From Sesamum alatum (Eukaryota; Streptophyta; Magnoliopsida; Lamiales; Pedaliaceae): 64,000 nt of DNA. Both the position numbers and the translations under genes were made by a program. Each line of letters opens with the position of its first letter. Positions within the stretch are counted from its first letter, which is position 1. The notes beneath the pieces are model-generated. The model was given only the letters and a program-made list of their open reading frames with translations, was not told the origin of the DNA and did not search any database. Positions 1 to 10,413 of the stretch are shown piece after piece. Location of the stretch: positions 7,081,193 to 7,145,192 of the forward strand of contig JACGWO010000010.1 of the NCBI GenBank assembly GCA_034509735.1, read 5' to 3'.

Positions 1-790
1 TTAGCCAGTTGATCTGCTTCCTCATTCTCAGTCCTCGGAATCTGTTCTAAGGTGAATGTATCAAACTTCTTCCTCACTTCTTGGATTTTTGTCAAGTATT
101 TGGCCATCTGCTCTCCCTTGGCCTCAAAGTCCCCGTTTACTTGCTTGACCACCAGTTGGGAATCACTGTATACTTTCACGTGCTTTGCCCTGGCAGCAAA
201 GGCCAATTTCCCCCCTGCAATGAGGGCTTCATACTGTGCTTCATTATTTGAGGCGGCGAAACCAAGCCTGATGGCATAACGCATCGTGTCCCGATACGGG
301 CTCTCAATTAGTATTCCTACTCCGCTACCTTGGGACGTGGAAGAGTCGTCAACAAACATTCTCCAATATCTCTTCTCTTGCGCGCTTTTCTCCTCCGTCA
401 ATTCGGAGATGAAGTCTGCCAATGCCTGTGCCTTGATCGCAGGCCTAGGTTGATATTCGATTCCATGCTCACTCAACTCCACCGACCATTTTACCATTCT
501 CCCAAATGTATTGGGATCTGCCAGTACCCTTTTCAAGGGTTGATTCATCAGTACCACCACGGGGTGTGATTGAAAATAAGGACGTAGTTTCCTGGCCGCG
601 GTTATCAAGGCCAAAGCCACCTTCTCAATTTGGGCGTATCTCTCTGCTGGTCCTTGCAGGGCCTTGCTGGCATAGTATATGGGTCGATGCTCGCGCCCTT
701 CTTCTCTTACGAGAACCGAGCTTACTGCGCCTTCCGAGACAGATAGGTACACAAACAAGGTCTCCCCGGGCTACGGCTTTGTCAACAAAG
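1..790 (-). pseudogene. Gypsy RNase H plus second (archaeal-type) RNase H, partial
   Basis: Continuation of pol after the RT frameshift. Read on the minus strand, the part above about 380 has the gypsy RNase H tail (PIYYASKAL, AERYAQIEKVALAL, then ADFISELTEE). It is followed by a second RNase H module with FVDDSST, NNEAEYEALIAGG and YSDSQLVVKQVNG, carrying acidic residues in the expected active-site order. Two RNase H domains in tandem are established for Tat-lineage elements. The frame is displaced from the RT by a single-base change close to base 830. The reading frame is still open at the window edge, so integrase probably follows outside. Confidence 0.85.
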
Positions 791-819
791 GTGGTGAAGT
801 AAGATACTTCTTTAAATCC

Positions 820-1773
820 TCAAAGGCAGCTTGACTGCTCTGTCCACGAAAAGCCATCCATCTTACGTAACACCTTGAAGAATGGGAGTCCTCGCTCTGA
901 GGATTTCGAAATAAAACGATTAAATGCCACCATCCGTCCCGTCAATTTTTGAACTTCTTTTATCGTCTGGGGAGGTTGCATTTTTATAATAGCCTCAATT
1001 TTCTCCGGATTCGCCTCTATTCCCCTTTGAGAAACCATGAACCCTAGGAACTTTCCTCCCTGAACTCCGAAAGTGCATTTTGTGGGGTTCAGCTTCATTC
1101 CATACTTCTCCAACATGCAAAAGCATTCTTCGAGATCTTTCACATGATCTTCCCTTATTCGGCTCTTGACCAGCATATCATCTATATACACTTCCATGTT
1201 CCTTCCTATCTGCTCCCTAAACATGCCATTCACTAACCTCTGATATGTTGCCCCCGCATTCTTCAGCCCGAAAGACATCACTCTATAGCAGTATGTACCT
1301 TGCTCCGTCATGAAACTCATCTTCTCTTGGTCCTTGCGCGCTAATCGAATCTGATTGTATCCTTGAAATGCATCCAGGAAACTCATCAACTCGCATCCTG
1401 AAGTTGAATCAATAAGCGCGTCAATCCTGGGCAAGGGGTATGAGTCTTTGGGGCAGGCTCGATTTAAGTCAGTGAAGTCTATGCACATCCTCCACTTTCC
1501 ATTGCTCTTTGGAACAAGGACCACATTGGCTAACCACTCTGGGTAGTACACTGGTCGAATATAATCTACTTGAAGCAGTTTCTCAACCTCCTCGCCTATT
1601 ATCTTGTTCCTCTCTATCCCAAATGCCCTCCTTTTCTGCTTTACGGGCTTCGCCTTTGGATCCACGTTAAGTTTATGGACCATGACCTCGGGGTCTATCC
1701 CTTTCATATCTGACAGCTCCCATGCAAAAGCGTCAACTGATCTTTGTAAGAAATCAACAATGACATGCTCCAT
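820..1773 (-). pseudogene. Ty3/gypsy reverse transcriptase
   Basis: Open frame of 317 codons with a full set of gypsy RT blocks. These are the N-terminal FAWELSDMKGIDPEV, then EEVEKLL and YPEWLANVVLVPK, the block NGKWRMCIDFTDLNRACPKD, FLDAFQGYNQI, the block MSFGLKNAGATYQRLVN, and the catalytic YIDDMLVKS (aspartates encoded near 1171-1188). Then come LNPTKCTFGV and LGFMVSQRGIE. The polymerase catalytic residues look intact. The frame is lost at both ends: upstream the protease-RT linker is in another frame, and downstream the frame stops after FSWTEQSS, where the connection to RNase H continues in a shifted frame. Copies reverse-transcribed in virus-like particles when active; this copy is dead. 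Confidence 0.92.
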
Positions 1774-1781
1774 CTGCGCGC

Positions 1782-2440
1782 TTAACAGTGACCTGACTTC
1801 ACCACCTTCTTTGAATCGCCCAGGAGCTCGACCATTTTGATCTCTTCAAAAGCCTCCATTCTTTCCTCTTCAACTTTCCTCTTTTTGGCCTCTCTTCGGG
1901 TCTCTTCTCTTTGCTCCTCTGGGAAGCTTCTTTTACCTGGCTCCTCAAGATATCCCCCAAGTGATTCCTTCTCTGACATCAAACTCTTACTGCCCTCGCC
2001 TTTCCCCTCACGGGCATCTACTGGCGTCTTCAGTGTGCTGGCATAACATTCTCTTGCTTGCTTCCTGTCCCCCACCATCTCTCCTACGCCTTCAGGTGTT
2101 GGGAACTTTACCGTCATGTGGTAAGTGGATATCACAGCTTGGAAAAGGTTCAAACTTGGTCTCCCCAAGATCGCATGTAAGCAAAAGGTGCGTCCACCAC
2201 CGAAAATTTCACGAACTTCGTCACGCGCCTGGGATATGTCCCGATTGATATTAGCAACATGGCATCTCCTAGAGGCACGACTACATCTCCGCTAAAGCTG
2301 GTTAAAGGGGTATTGACGGGCGTAAGTTGTACGTTGTCGATCCTCATTTGAGAAAAAAGCCTTGTAAAATAGGGTGTCCGATGAATTCCGTTGTCTATCA
2401 AAATCTTCCTTACCCAGAAGTTTGATACTGAGGCTGCCAC
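1782..2440 (-). pseudogene. Gypsy aspartic protease and protease-RT linker
   Basis: Two overlapping frames on the minus strand. The first (2440-2150) has ILIDNG, where this lineage carries its D-N-G-like retropepsin active site, and VVDAPFAY near its end. The second (2168-1782) takes over in a shifted frame with GRPSLNLFQAVISTYHMTVK, the usual end of the protease domain, then a charged Glu/Lys-rich linker leading to RT. The shift at 2150-2168 falls inside one conserved motif, so it is a mutation rather than a programmed frame change. The third active-site residue is Ile (DNGI) where Ser is typical. Confidence 0.8.
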
Positions 2441-2455
2441 AACAATCGCATCATT

Positions 2456-2908
2456 TCAGGAAGGAAGATTCCCCTCCAACTCTTGATCGTTAAATGTTAT
2501 CTCCCCTGTGGGGTGTGCTCGAGGTACCTCCTTGAGCTCGCTACAAGCAACCTGTTTGGGAACGTTCCCTGCTGCTCTGGCGACCGCCTTCCTAGCTCGC
2601 CCTGAGTCCCCTCCAGCTGGTCCTCCCGAAATGACCCTAATTACATCGGCTGTCGGAAGGTTATCTTTTCTCTCACGATCTACTTCCTCCTTATCTTTTA
2701 TCTCAAGACGGGGCGTCGTTCGCTTACTTTCACGGGTGACCTCTCGAGGTCCTTGCTTCATTTTTGCCACGAATTCCTTCAGGTAACCTCTCCTGATGAG
2801 TTTCTCAATTTCTATCTTCAAATGGTGGCATTCCTCAGTGTTGTGGCCTCGATCCTTGTGAAAGTGGCAGTACTTGTCAGATTTCATTCTTTGAGGATTG
2901 TCTTTCAT
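2456..2908 (-). pseudogene. Gag C-terminal region with Cys/His knuckle
   Basis: 150-codon frame that begins in the middle of gag. Residues 13-27 hold CHFHKDRGHNTEEC, the Cys/His motif typical of Tat-lineage gag proteins, followed by HHLKIEIEKLIRRGYLKEFV and a Lys/Arg/Glu-rich tail. It continues the gag domain at 3069-4322 after a frame break of about 160 bases. Role when active: nucleocapsid binding of the element RNA. Confidence 0.78.
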
Positions 2909-3068
2909 CGGATAGGGTCATCTCACAAGCCCTTGTTGTTCAGCAACGGCGAGAACTTGAACTCGCGGAGCGTTCAATGGGGTGTACCTCACTAACTCCC
3001 CCAGTAGTGGTGGCTTCCGTTCCCGCCTGATCCCCTCTGACCTCGGAGCAAATCTCCTTTCTTCTTCG

Positions 3069-4322
3069 TCAGCAATTTCGCTTGAAGGGATTCGCCGGAC
3101 GCAATCCCACTGTCTCTTCTATTCTGATATATTTCTCTGCTCGAAGCAACAACTCTTCCTGAGTCGAGGGGGGCTTTCCCGTTATCGACTCCTTAAATCG
3201 TCCTATTCTCAAATTATGTTGCATGATGCTAGCCAAAAGCTTAGGATTCACGTGTGGGACCTCTAACACCGCTTCCGAGAAGCGCTGCACATACTCCCTC
3301 AAACTCTCATTCTCCCGTTGAACTATTGTAAACAAGTACGAAGCGGTCTTGGGGTATCGCCTGTTAATCGAGAAGTGGTGTAGGAAGAGCTGAGAAAGTT
3401 GCTCAAATGACTCAATAGTCCCAGGTGGTAGCTGATTGAACCACGCCATAGCTTTCCGCGAGAGGGTAGTATGGAATAGTTTGCAATATGCCGCATCGCT
3501 AATGTCCAGGAGATCGGCTCTGGCCATGAAGGGGTCGAAGTGATCCTGAGGATCCCCTACTCCGCTATACTCACTCAGACTTGGGATCTTAACTCCTGGA
3601 TGGATAGCTTCTGCCAATATGTGGGGGGCGAATGGACTCCGTCGGGGAGGTGCCACTGCCAAAGGTCGCGCCGGATACCCTGGAGGTCCCAGCGAGTTAG
3701 GGAATGTGTGCAGGGGAGGGGCTCCTCTCTCATAGTGTCCCCTTCCTTGTGCTGGCTGCCTACCCCCTTGGGGTGGGAAATAATTGTCTTCATGCCCCCG
3801 ATGCGACGGATGAAGGAAATAATCCTCTTCACCCCCCGCTCTACGAGGGGGCAAAGGATAAAAGTCGTCCTCGGGCTGCGTGGCCCTGCTATTGACCTCC
3901 TCCTCATAATCCACGCCTTCGAAGGCTTCCCCGGGCCTCTGCTCTCTTACGAGCGCATCTTGCCCCCTTCTAGGATGGTGAGGGGGTCGCGGGGGTGCTG
4001 CATGTCCAGCAATATACTGAGCTACGACCCTCTCGGTAGCTTGAGCAAATGCCTCTTCTACTAACTGCGGAAGGGCCTCTTGAGTAATCTGGATAATCGA
4101 AGGGGGTGGTGGGGCCTCAACCTCCTCGTGCCCCTCTTCCTCTTGGCTTCGCGCTGGAGGATTGTCCAGGGCGTGGTCCTGCTCTTCCTCTCGGTCCTCC
4201 AACCTCCGAGCTGGTGCTGGTGGATTCCCCAGGGTGTGGCCCTGCTCCTCCTCTCCTCTTCTTTCAGGGTCCTCTTGCCCCACGTTCGCGTTTCTTGCCC
4301 TCGATCTGGTGTTCATCTTCAA
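3069..4322 (-). CDS. Retrotransposon Gag (capsid) protein
   Basis: 417-codon frame starting 21 bases downstream of the primer site. Residues 1-130 are an acidic, Pro/Glu-rich head with repeated EEQ/HEE-type runs. Roughly residues 235-400 are the retrotransposon gag domain: VKIPSLSEYSGVGDPQDHF, AYCKLFHTTLSRKAMAWFNQ, LPPGTIESFEQLSQLFLHHF, ESLREYVQRF and LLLRAEKYIRIEE. It stops at NPFKRNC, where the frame is lost before the Cys/His knuckle at 2456-2908. The first ATG after the primer site is the natural start. Packages element RNA in cytoplasmic particles. The domain is uninterrupted but the full gag is truncated. Confidence 0.88.
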   Translation of the reverse strand: MKMNTRSRARNANVGQEDPERRGEEEQGHTLGNPPAPARRLEDREEEQDHALDNPPARSQEEEGHEEVEAPPPPSIIQITQEALPQLVEEAFAQATERVVAQYIAGHAAPPRPPHHPRRGQDALVREQRPGEAFEGVDYEEEVNSRATQPEDDFYPLPPRRAGGEEDYFLHPSHRGHEDNYFPPQGGRQPAQGRGHYERGAPPLHTFPNSLGPPGYPARPLAVAPPRRSPFAPHILAEAIHPGVKIPSLSEYSGVGDPQDHFDPFMARADLLDISDAAYCKLFHTTLSRKAMAWFNQLPPGTIESFEQLSQLFLHHFSINRRYPKTASYLFTIVQRENESLREYVQRFSEAVLEVPHVNPKLLASIMQHNLRIGRFKESITGKPPSTQEELLLRAEKYIRIEETVGLRPANPFKRNC

Positions 4323-4343
4323 TGCCTAGACTGTATTCCCACA

Positions 4344-4353
4344 AACGGCGCCA
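4344..4353 (-). other. Primer binding site, tRNA-Asp-like
   Basis: On the minus strand this reads TGGCGCCGTT, complementary to the AACGGCGCCA 3' end known for plant tRNA-Asp. It lies between the putative LTR end (CACCCCA at about 4360) and the gag start, as expected for minus-strand DNA priming. The match beyond ten bases is weak. Confidence 0.75.
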
Positions 4354-4359
4354 AGCAGA

Positions 4360-4732
4360 TGGGGTGAAATTCAGGAAAAACGTAGCCTATGCACGTGCAC
4401 CGAACGAATACAAGAAGTTTAACAAAAATAAGAAAGTAAGAAGTGAACTTGCAATATTCATTAAGAAGTATCTCAAATAATAAGATTCACCCCCAATTTA
4501 TAGTAAATTCTAGGGGGTGAAATTACAGTGTTGTCCCTTAATTCTACGGCCTAGATTAAATAGACGATGGCGTTTCCGTCATTTCCTAGACCCCACTTTC
4601 TTTTCAACTTCCACCTCTTCAACCTCCTTCAACTTCCCATTAACTCCCATTAAGGGCTCTAATATAATTGTTTATAAAATTTGAGGCCTTCTCGTAAATT
4701 CTCTCTTTTAGTTATTCTTCTTCACATCAACA
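4360..4732 (-). repeat. 5' LTR of the gypsy element
   Basis: Inferred LTR of about 373 bp: on the minus strand it begins TGTTGATGTGAAG (4732) and ends CACCCCA (4360), giving TG...CA ends just before the primer site. The partner LTR is outside the window, so the outer boundary cannot be confirmed by comparison or by a target duplication. Confidence 0.6.
4496..4503 (-). promoter_or_regulatory. LTR TATA box
   Basis: Minus strand reads TATAAATT inside the LTR, about 175 bases before gag. Placed as expected for the element promoter; inferred from sequence only. Confidence 0.5.
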
Positions 4733-5835
4733 ATTTTTATTTTTTTTTTCTAGTGGTAGTTCTTAATTCATTCAATCTATTCTTCCATCTGTTCAGATAT
4801 GTGAAGGTATAATTTTCTGTTTTTAATTGAATAATATTACGTAATTGAACGTTCGGATTAACATTGTGGTGCGACGAATCCATTATGAGTTTGATTTAGA
4901 GAGGAGGGAACGATCAATGAATCAATAACATATTTGAAGGTACAATTCTCTCTTTAAATCGGATAAAATATTATATAGTTGATCGCTTATGTTACATATC
5001 AATATGAATATATATTTAATTTAAAGAAAATGGATCAATGCTAATCAGAATAAGTATCATGAATCTTTTTCTGCCCCAAATACTTAAAATCACAAATATT
5101 TGGGATGTGTTAGGGTTTGGTTCAGGGATAATATTTCCATACTTAAGTCAATAATTACTTTTGAAGAGTACTAAAAATCCGGAGAAATCATAAAAATGTT
5201 GTCAGAAGTAATCGGTCTATACGGGAGATCCAGTACCCCTGATTATAAAAGATATCAATACTCCCTAACAAAAATAATCAATTTATCTTTCTACCCATAA
5301 TATGTGGCTAAAAAAAACTAAAAAAGAATATGAAAATTTGAAAGACTAAAAAGACAAGACTAGCGCCCTAAATCTGTAGAAATGAACACTTTAGACTAAA
5401 AAAAAATAATTGCAGGAAATATTTTATGCTATTATTAGAATATCACAGGGATATAAATACTATATTTATGTTATCATAGTAATATGTTTGTACGATTGAG
5501 TTATCAGAAAATATGTCTTCTAGAATATTTAGTTAAATTACATAATATAGTGTATATATATAGTTTTTTAGTGTATAAATATGTTCAAGATAAAAAAAAA
5601 TTAATGAATATATATGTTAAGAGCTAAATTTATTTTGACCGATCTAATTTATTTATCAATTAATAGTTATTCTATATAATAATTTAAATATATTAAATAT
5701 ATTACACTATTTACTCTTATGGTTTAATTTAATTATAAGAACAACTCACATAAGTGTGTGAAATGTATAAGGGTAGTTTGACCAAAAATATTTATTTAAC
5801 TTGCAATAAGTCAACCAAAAGCAAAAACACTAGGG
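4733..5835. other. Intergenic AT-rich DNA
   Basis: No gene seen. Strongly AT-rich with short homopolymer runs and many stops in all frames. A TTTTTCTAGTG string at 4745-4755 resembles a CACTA end but has no partner. Confidence 0.5.
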
Positions 5836-6039
5836 TTACATTTGGATGAAGGATTTGAAATCAATCCTCTAAATTTGTTTGGATAATTCCAAACTCAAAG
5901 TATTTCAAATCCTTTCATTTTAATTTTGAACTATGTTTTGATGAATATGCATGGATTTCAAATTCTTTTCAAATGGAGTCATTTAAAATCTTCTCTCCAA
6001 ATCCTTTCTTCAAATCCAAATCCATCAATCCAAAAGTAA
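5836..6039. mobile_element. MITE-like element, TTTGGAT family, copy 1
   Basis: About 204 bp with imperfect terminal inverted repeats: TTACATTTGGATGAAGGAT at the left and, read from the right end inward, TTACTTTTGGATTGATGGAT. Non-coding, AT-rich. A second copy with the same ends lies at 6825-6968. TTA/TAA at the tips suggests a 3-bp target duplication, as in PIF/Harbinger MITEs; the family assignment is inference. Confidence 0.6.
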
Positions 6040-6054
6040 AAAGTCAATAACCAC

Positions 6055-6288
6055 AGCCATGCAATGGTTGTTGGCAGTGGTTTTTACGAGTGCGAGTAAT
6101 GCATTTGTCATGACTAAAAGCCATGGAAAAAACATTGACCATGACTCATAGTCATGGAAAAAATCATTTTCATGTGGATAAGTTAAGTATTTGCATCGAT
6201 TTTATTTAGCCGTGGTTAATAATGGTTATTACTACGGGTTTAATTCATAGTCAACAAAATCATAGCAATAGTAATATTTTTTCTAGTG
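6055..6288. mobile_element. Possible CACTA-type element end
   Basis: Ends in TTTTTTCTAGTG (rc CACTAGAAAAAA) at 6288. It is preceded by repeated short motifs built around CATGACTATGG/GCCATGG and GTAGTAATAACC, resembling the subterminal repeats of CACTA transposons. No opposite end is found, so it is a fragment at best. Confidence 0.35.
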
Positions 6289-6824
6289 ATATGAATTTTC
6301 ATTCAATTTTTCTGCTGATGTCAGCAAATTTAGTCAATTTTATTAATTGAAGGATCTATTTGTTGGATGGAAATAAGAGTAAGGTACTAGATATAATTTT
6401 TCAAACTATAGGGGATTTACGTGTAATTACACCAAACCTTAAGGAAGGGGACTGTAATTATCCCAATAGTTAATTAACACTTAGTTTTTGTTCTTCTATA
6501 GTTATTCGTAAGTAACACAGAAATAGATAATACACACGTAAAAACATGAAAATAAGCCGCAAATTACATGATTAAAGTATTGAAAAATGGTGAATGATAA
6601 ATTAAAACATAAAGTTATGTCTATTGAATTAAGTCGTGACAATTGATTAATTACGAAATTCGACGCATAACAAGTTCGTGACACGTGAATATGTCGTGTG
6701 ACACTAATATATAACACCAAAGTGTGATAAAATATCCCTATCGGTTTTTTCTAATATTGTGTGCTTAACCATTAACCCCTTTAGCTTGCAAGTTCGTATG
6801 TCTTATGAGACAAAGTCTTTTAAA
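6289..6824. other. Intergenic, no gene seen
   Basis: AT-rich. Around 6405-6460 the text GGGGATTTACGTGTAATTAC...GTAATTATCCC resembles the end of the GTAATT(T)CCCCTA MITE family found complete at 60241-60695. Nothing else recognised. Confidence 0.4.
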
Positions 6825-6968
6825 TTATGTTTGGATTGATGGATTTGAATCATAAATCTCAAATTTCTAATAATATTAATGAATTTTAAATTCATTTAAT
6901 ATAGAGATATTTAATTTTTTTTTTTTCAAATTCTTGTCGCATATTGAAATTCATCGATCCAAACGTAA
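6825..6968. mobile_element. MITE-like element, TTTGGAT family, copy 2
   Basis: About 144 bp. Left end TTATGTTTGGATTGATGGAT, right end read inward TTACGTTTGGATCGATGAAT: a 20-bp terminal inverted repeat with three mismatches. Same ends as the element at 5836-6039. Confidence 0.65.
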
Positions 6969-7311
6969 CTTTAAACAAATTCTCGACATGGTTGAGTAAA
7001 ATATTGGGCCAACTCCTACAAACAACAAGGATGTGGTATCTCCGACAGGCCCAGAGTCTAAGTTAAAAACCCAACAGCCAATCCTCCACAAACAAAGAGA
7101 GAAATCAGATCCCAGAAGCCCATAGTCCATGTGAAGAACCCAGCTAACAAGGCCCAGTCTCAAAGCCAGATATCATTTTTCTCAAATTTCCTTTATAGAT
7201 ATCATTCAATATATTTAAATTCAAAAACTGTTTCAAGACATTAATAATTTAAACTAGCGAATCGATACGTTCAAATTAACGAGACAAAAAAACAACAAAC
7301 TATTAATATAG
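6969..7311. other. Intergenic, no gene seen
   Basis: Short open frames on both strands have no recognisable motif. Confidence 0.4.
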
Positions 7312-7412
7312 AAGTAGGCATGCATTCACGTACTTTTGTGAGACTCAAACTCACAATATTTTAATTATGAAGTCTCAGCATTACCAATCGAGCAATACCT
7401 TATTGGTATTTT
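7312..7412 (-). repeat. tRNA-like SINE head
   Basis: On the minus strand the segment reads like a decayed tRNA gene. A box (7400-7380): TATTGCTCGATTGGTAATG. A D-loop/anticodon-like stretch with ACTTCATAATT follows, then a B-box-like T arm GTGAGTTTGAGTCTCAC (7355-7339). It is followed by a poly-T-containing tail (TTTGTTGTTTTTTTG). The loss of several stem pairs argues against a working tRNA. A short interspersed element head is the best reading, but without other copies this is inference. Confidence 0.38.
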
Positions 7413-7814
7413 CTCAAATTTTGTCATGGTGTTTATACTTTTTTCATTTTTATTTGTTCTAATTTATTAGTGGTTAATCATGCTTATCATCTTTTTCAAA
7501 CTTTCTGAGTATGGTTATGAATATTTAAAAACTCAAAATTATTGCATTTTTTTTTGGTACCTTCCACTCTTAAGAATGTACTAATCTAGACTTTTTTATT
7601 TTTCATTTATTCTTATTATTCGTATTTCTTTAATCACAATTTGTATTTTTATTGGGTTCTAATTTTTTATTTATTATATTTATATAATTGATAATATGTT
7701 TGTATAGGTATGTATAATATAAGATAGATATATATTCATACATCCTTTTTGAGGAAAAAAATATATTTTTAAACTTATATGCATATATACATTCATTTTT
7801 AGGGTTTAGGCTTG
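7413..7814. other. Intergenic, no gene seen
   Basis: AT-rich filler ahead of the MULE relic; no coding motif. Confidence 0.4.
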
Positions 7815-9100
7815 TAGAAAGATAATTGGTATAGATGGGTGCCACTGAAAGGGGCCTCATGGGAGGATTATTTTAACTACAGCGGGGTGGATCCAACAAT
7901 AATCTTTACCCAATTTCGTACGTTGTTGTGAACAGAGAGGCTAGGGAAACCTAGGAGTGGTTTCTTATATTGTTCAAAGAGGATTTGGGTACTGAACAAT
8001 AGGGTGAGTATGTGTTTATGTCTGACAAACAAAATGTTTGGTTCAAGCCTTTCAAGAAGTGTTACCTAATTGTGCTCATAGATTCTGTGTAAGGCATATG
8101 CACAGTAACTTTGAATCTACTGGGCTGGGAGGGCTTCATTTGAGAATGTACTATAGGGGAGTTTAAGGCAAGAATAAGGAACATAGAAGCTCTTGATAAA
8201 TCTGCTTTTAATTGTTTTGTTGATAAACCCCCTGAAAAGTGGAGTAGATCACACTTTAATACTAATGTAAAGTGTGACATGTTGCTGAACAACTGTTGTG
8301 AGACCTTCAACATGATGATACTAGAAGCCAGAGAGAAGCCAATACTAATGTAAAGTTTGACATGTTGCTGAACAACTGTTGTGAGACCTTCAACATGATG
8401 ATACTAGAAGCCAGAGAGAAGCCAATACTGACTATGCTAGAATGGATAGAGAGTTTCTAATGAGGAGGTTGCAGGGAAATAGAGATTGTGCTGAAGCAAA
8501 GTGGAAAGGAGGAATATATCCAAGAATTTTAGAAAAAAAATCATTGACAAACATGTAGAGAAAGTGTCGTATTGTATTCCCATTAAATCTGATAATTTTC
8601 ATTATTAGATTTCATGCTTTGATGGTGGTCAATTTGCAGTGAACTTAGCAAATCATACTTGCACTTGTAGGAAGTGGGAGCTTAGTGGAATCCTCTATAA
8701 GCATGCGATATTTGTCATCTTCAATAAAAAAGATGACCTGAATATTAAATAGATGACTGCTACTCTGTCAAAGTTTATAAGATGGTATATAGAAGTGCAA
8801 TACACCCATAGGTGCTAAAAAATAGTGGAATGCAAGCTGTTTTATCCCTCAATTGCCACCAAACTTTGGCAGAAGGAGTGGAAGGCCTTCAATAGCTAGA
8901 AAAAGAGATCCAAATGAGCTTATAATGAAGAATAAGAGAGGTAAAAGAGAAAATACACTGAAGATGAAAAGACACAAGTCACGGTTAAATGCTCACATTG
9001 TGGTGAAGAAAATCACAAGACAAGGACATGTCCTAAGAAAAAGGAGACACAAACAGTTGGAGATTCTCAAGATTACATTGAAGACTTAACCATTAAGGAA
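7815..9100 (+). pseudogene. Mutator-like (MULE) transposase relic
   Basis: Decayed plus-strand transposase in several frames. Recognisable blocks in order: first catalytic Asp in IDGCH (about 7834), DPNNNLYPISYVVV and EWFLILFKEDLG (7880-7990), MSDKQ (8020), PNCAHRFCVRHMHSNFE (about 8070-8115) and KCDMLLNNCCETFNMMILEA (8275-8330). Then come SWIM-type zinc-finger text HTCTCRKWELSGILYKHA (8655-8708) and a CCHC knuckle CSHCGEENHKTRTCP (about 8990-9035). It resembles the better preserved MULE transposase at 40.1-43.2 kb block by block. Stops, frameshifts and an 83-bp duplication make it non-functional. Terminal inverted repeats were not found. Confidence 0.82.
8258..8423. repeat. 83-bp tandem duplication in the MULE relic
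   Basis: Two head-to-tail copies (8258-8340 and 8341-8423) starting AATACTAATGTAAAG and ending GAGAGAAGCC, with a single visible difference (GTGTGACA versus GTTTGACA). 83 is not a multiple of three, so it shifts the transposase frame. The near identity shows it is much younger than the rest of the decay. Confidence 0.95.
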
Positions 9101-9687
9101 CTAGTTGTAGATGTATTTGGATCAAAGAGTTATGCTGCTGATGAAGTGTTTTTAGATATTGTTTGTATATTACATGTGTTTGTACTTGCACTTGTAATAA
9201 CATTTGTATATTATTGATTTTGTCGTCAGGTAAGAAAGAGATGAAGGATTTCAACATAAGACCCACGAAATATAGTGGTGAACAAAGTTTGTTTGAAGTT
9301 TGTTTTCCTGTTTGAAGTCTTTTATTTTTTCTTTTTAATTATGTGTTGTTGTGTTTTAGGGAAAGGATAAAGGCAAAAAAGTGGTCAACAATGAAGCTAA
9401 AAATGGGCAGGTGGACCATCCATGTGTAGACACAATTCTTTTATGCAGCAATCTTACATAAGATTTGACACCTACTTTAATTCATGTATATTGGTTTATG
9501 TAGAGTTTTTTCACCTCACAGTCTATAGAAAATTAGCCTCAAGCCCTACTCCCTATGCACAATGCATTGTCAAGTCTATTAAGCGCACCACATTACATCA
9601 AGGGACCTAAAATGTATACTCAATTGCAGATGGGTCAGCAGAGTGTTGGATATCCCAATGGTGCAACATCAAGGGTAAATATCTAAG

Positions 9688-9707
9688 CCCCCCCCCCCCC
9701 CCCCCCC
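9688..9707. repeat. Poly-C tract (20 C)
   Basis: Uninterrupted run of 20 C in otherwise AT-rich DNA; the length may be unreliable in the assembly. Confidence 0.9.
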
Positions 9708-10385
9708 AAATGGTTGTTACTCAATACTTTACTTCATCAAATTTTAGCACAAGAGAATCAATCTAAGAACACTTCCTAGTCATTATGTAAGGGGGAAAGA
9801 AGTTTATCACACTTTCAACCCTCTAGAATTTGAACAAAAAGGCCTCCAGGAAGAAGTAACAAAACAGTCAAGAAATAGATTACTATGGAGATAGTTGTTA
9901 AGCTTGTTAGTAGTTTGTATACAAGCTTAGAAATAGTTTGTAAACTTTTGGTTACTAGATTTTTGTAGTTGTTTTGGTGCAGATATTTACCATATTTTTT
10001 TGCAGTGGTTTTGGTCTAGTTTTTGCATCATTTTGAAAACCTATTCAAACATTATTGGCAATTTTTACAGGTTTAGTATGACAAATTTTTGAACTATTCT
10101 CTGTTTTTATTTCGTGTTTTATTTCCTATTTGAGGTCCAATCTATACAAATTTAACTATGACATGTTACAAGCTTATTATATTGACAATAATGTAGTAGA
10201 ATCCTTACACATATGAAACATATAATAGTAGAACTCACTTCTTTACACATAAAATAACATAAAATAGAACCCTCTTCTTTACATATAAAAAACATAAATA
10301 TAAAATAGTAGAACCAACTTTCTTACACAATCTACTTCGTCCCAAGACTAATCTTCTCACTATTTCCACCAATTCCTCTCATTCC

Positions 10386-10413
10386 AAAAAAAAAAAAAAA
10401 AAAAAAAAAAAAA
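10386..10413. repeat. Poly-A tract (28 A)
   Basis: Uninterrupted A run on the plus strand; it could mark an old retroposed end but no element body is recognised. Confidence 0.9.

Larger units (their letters stand above)
1..4732 (-). mobile_element. Ty3/gypsy LTR retrotransposon, Tat-like, 5' part
   Basis: Minus-strand LTR retrotransposon read from about 4732 down to the left edge, where it continues outside the window. In order along the minus strand: 5' LTR (about 4732-4360), primer binding site, gag, Cys/His knuckle, protease, reverse transcriptase, a gypsy-type RNase H and a second RNase H. Integrase and the 3' LTR would lie left of base 1. The coding region changes frame at least four times (near 2908-3069, 2150-2168, 1773-1782 and about 830), so it is not autonomous. 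The Tat placement rests on the tRNA-Asp-like primer site and the double RNase H, both known for this non-chromovirus lineage; no database comparison was possible. Confidence 0.93.

Noticed and set aside
4745..4755. TTTTTCTAGTG, CACTA-like tip next to the gypsy LTR
   Set aside because: No inverted partner, no subterminal repeats nearby and no target duplication; a T run followed by TAGTG is likely by chance.
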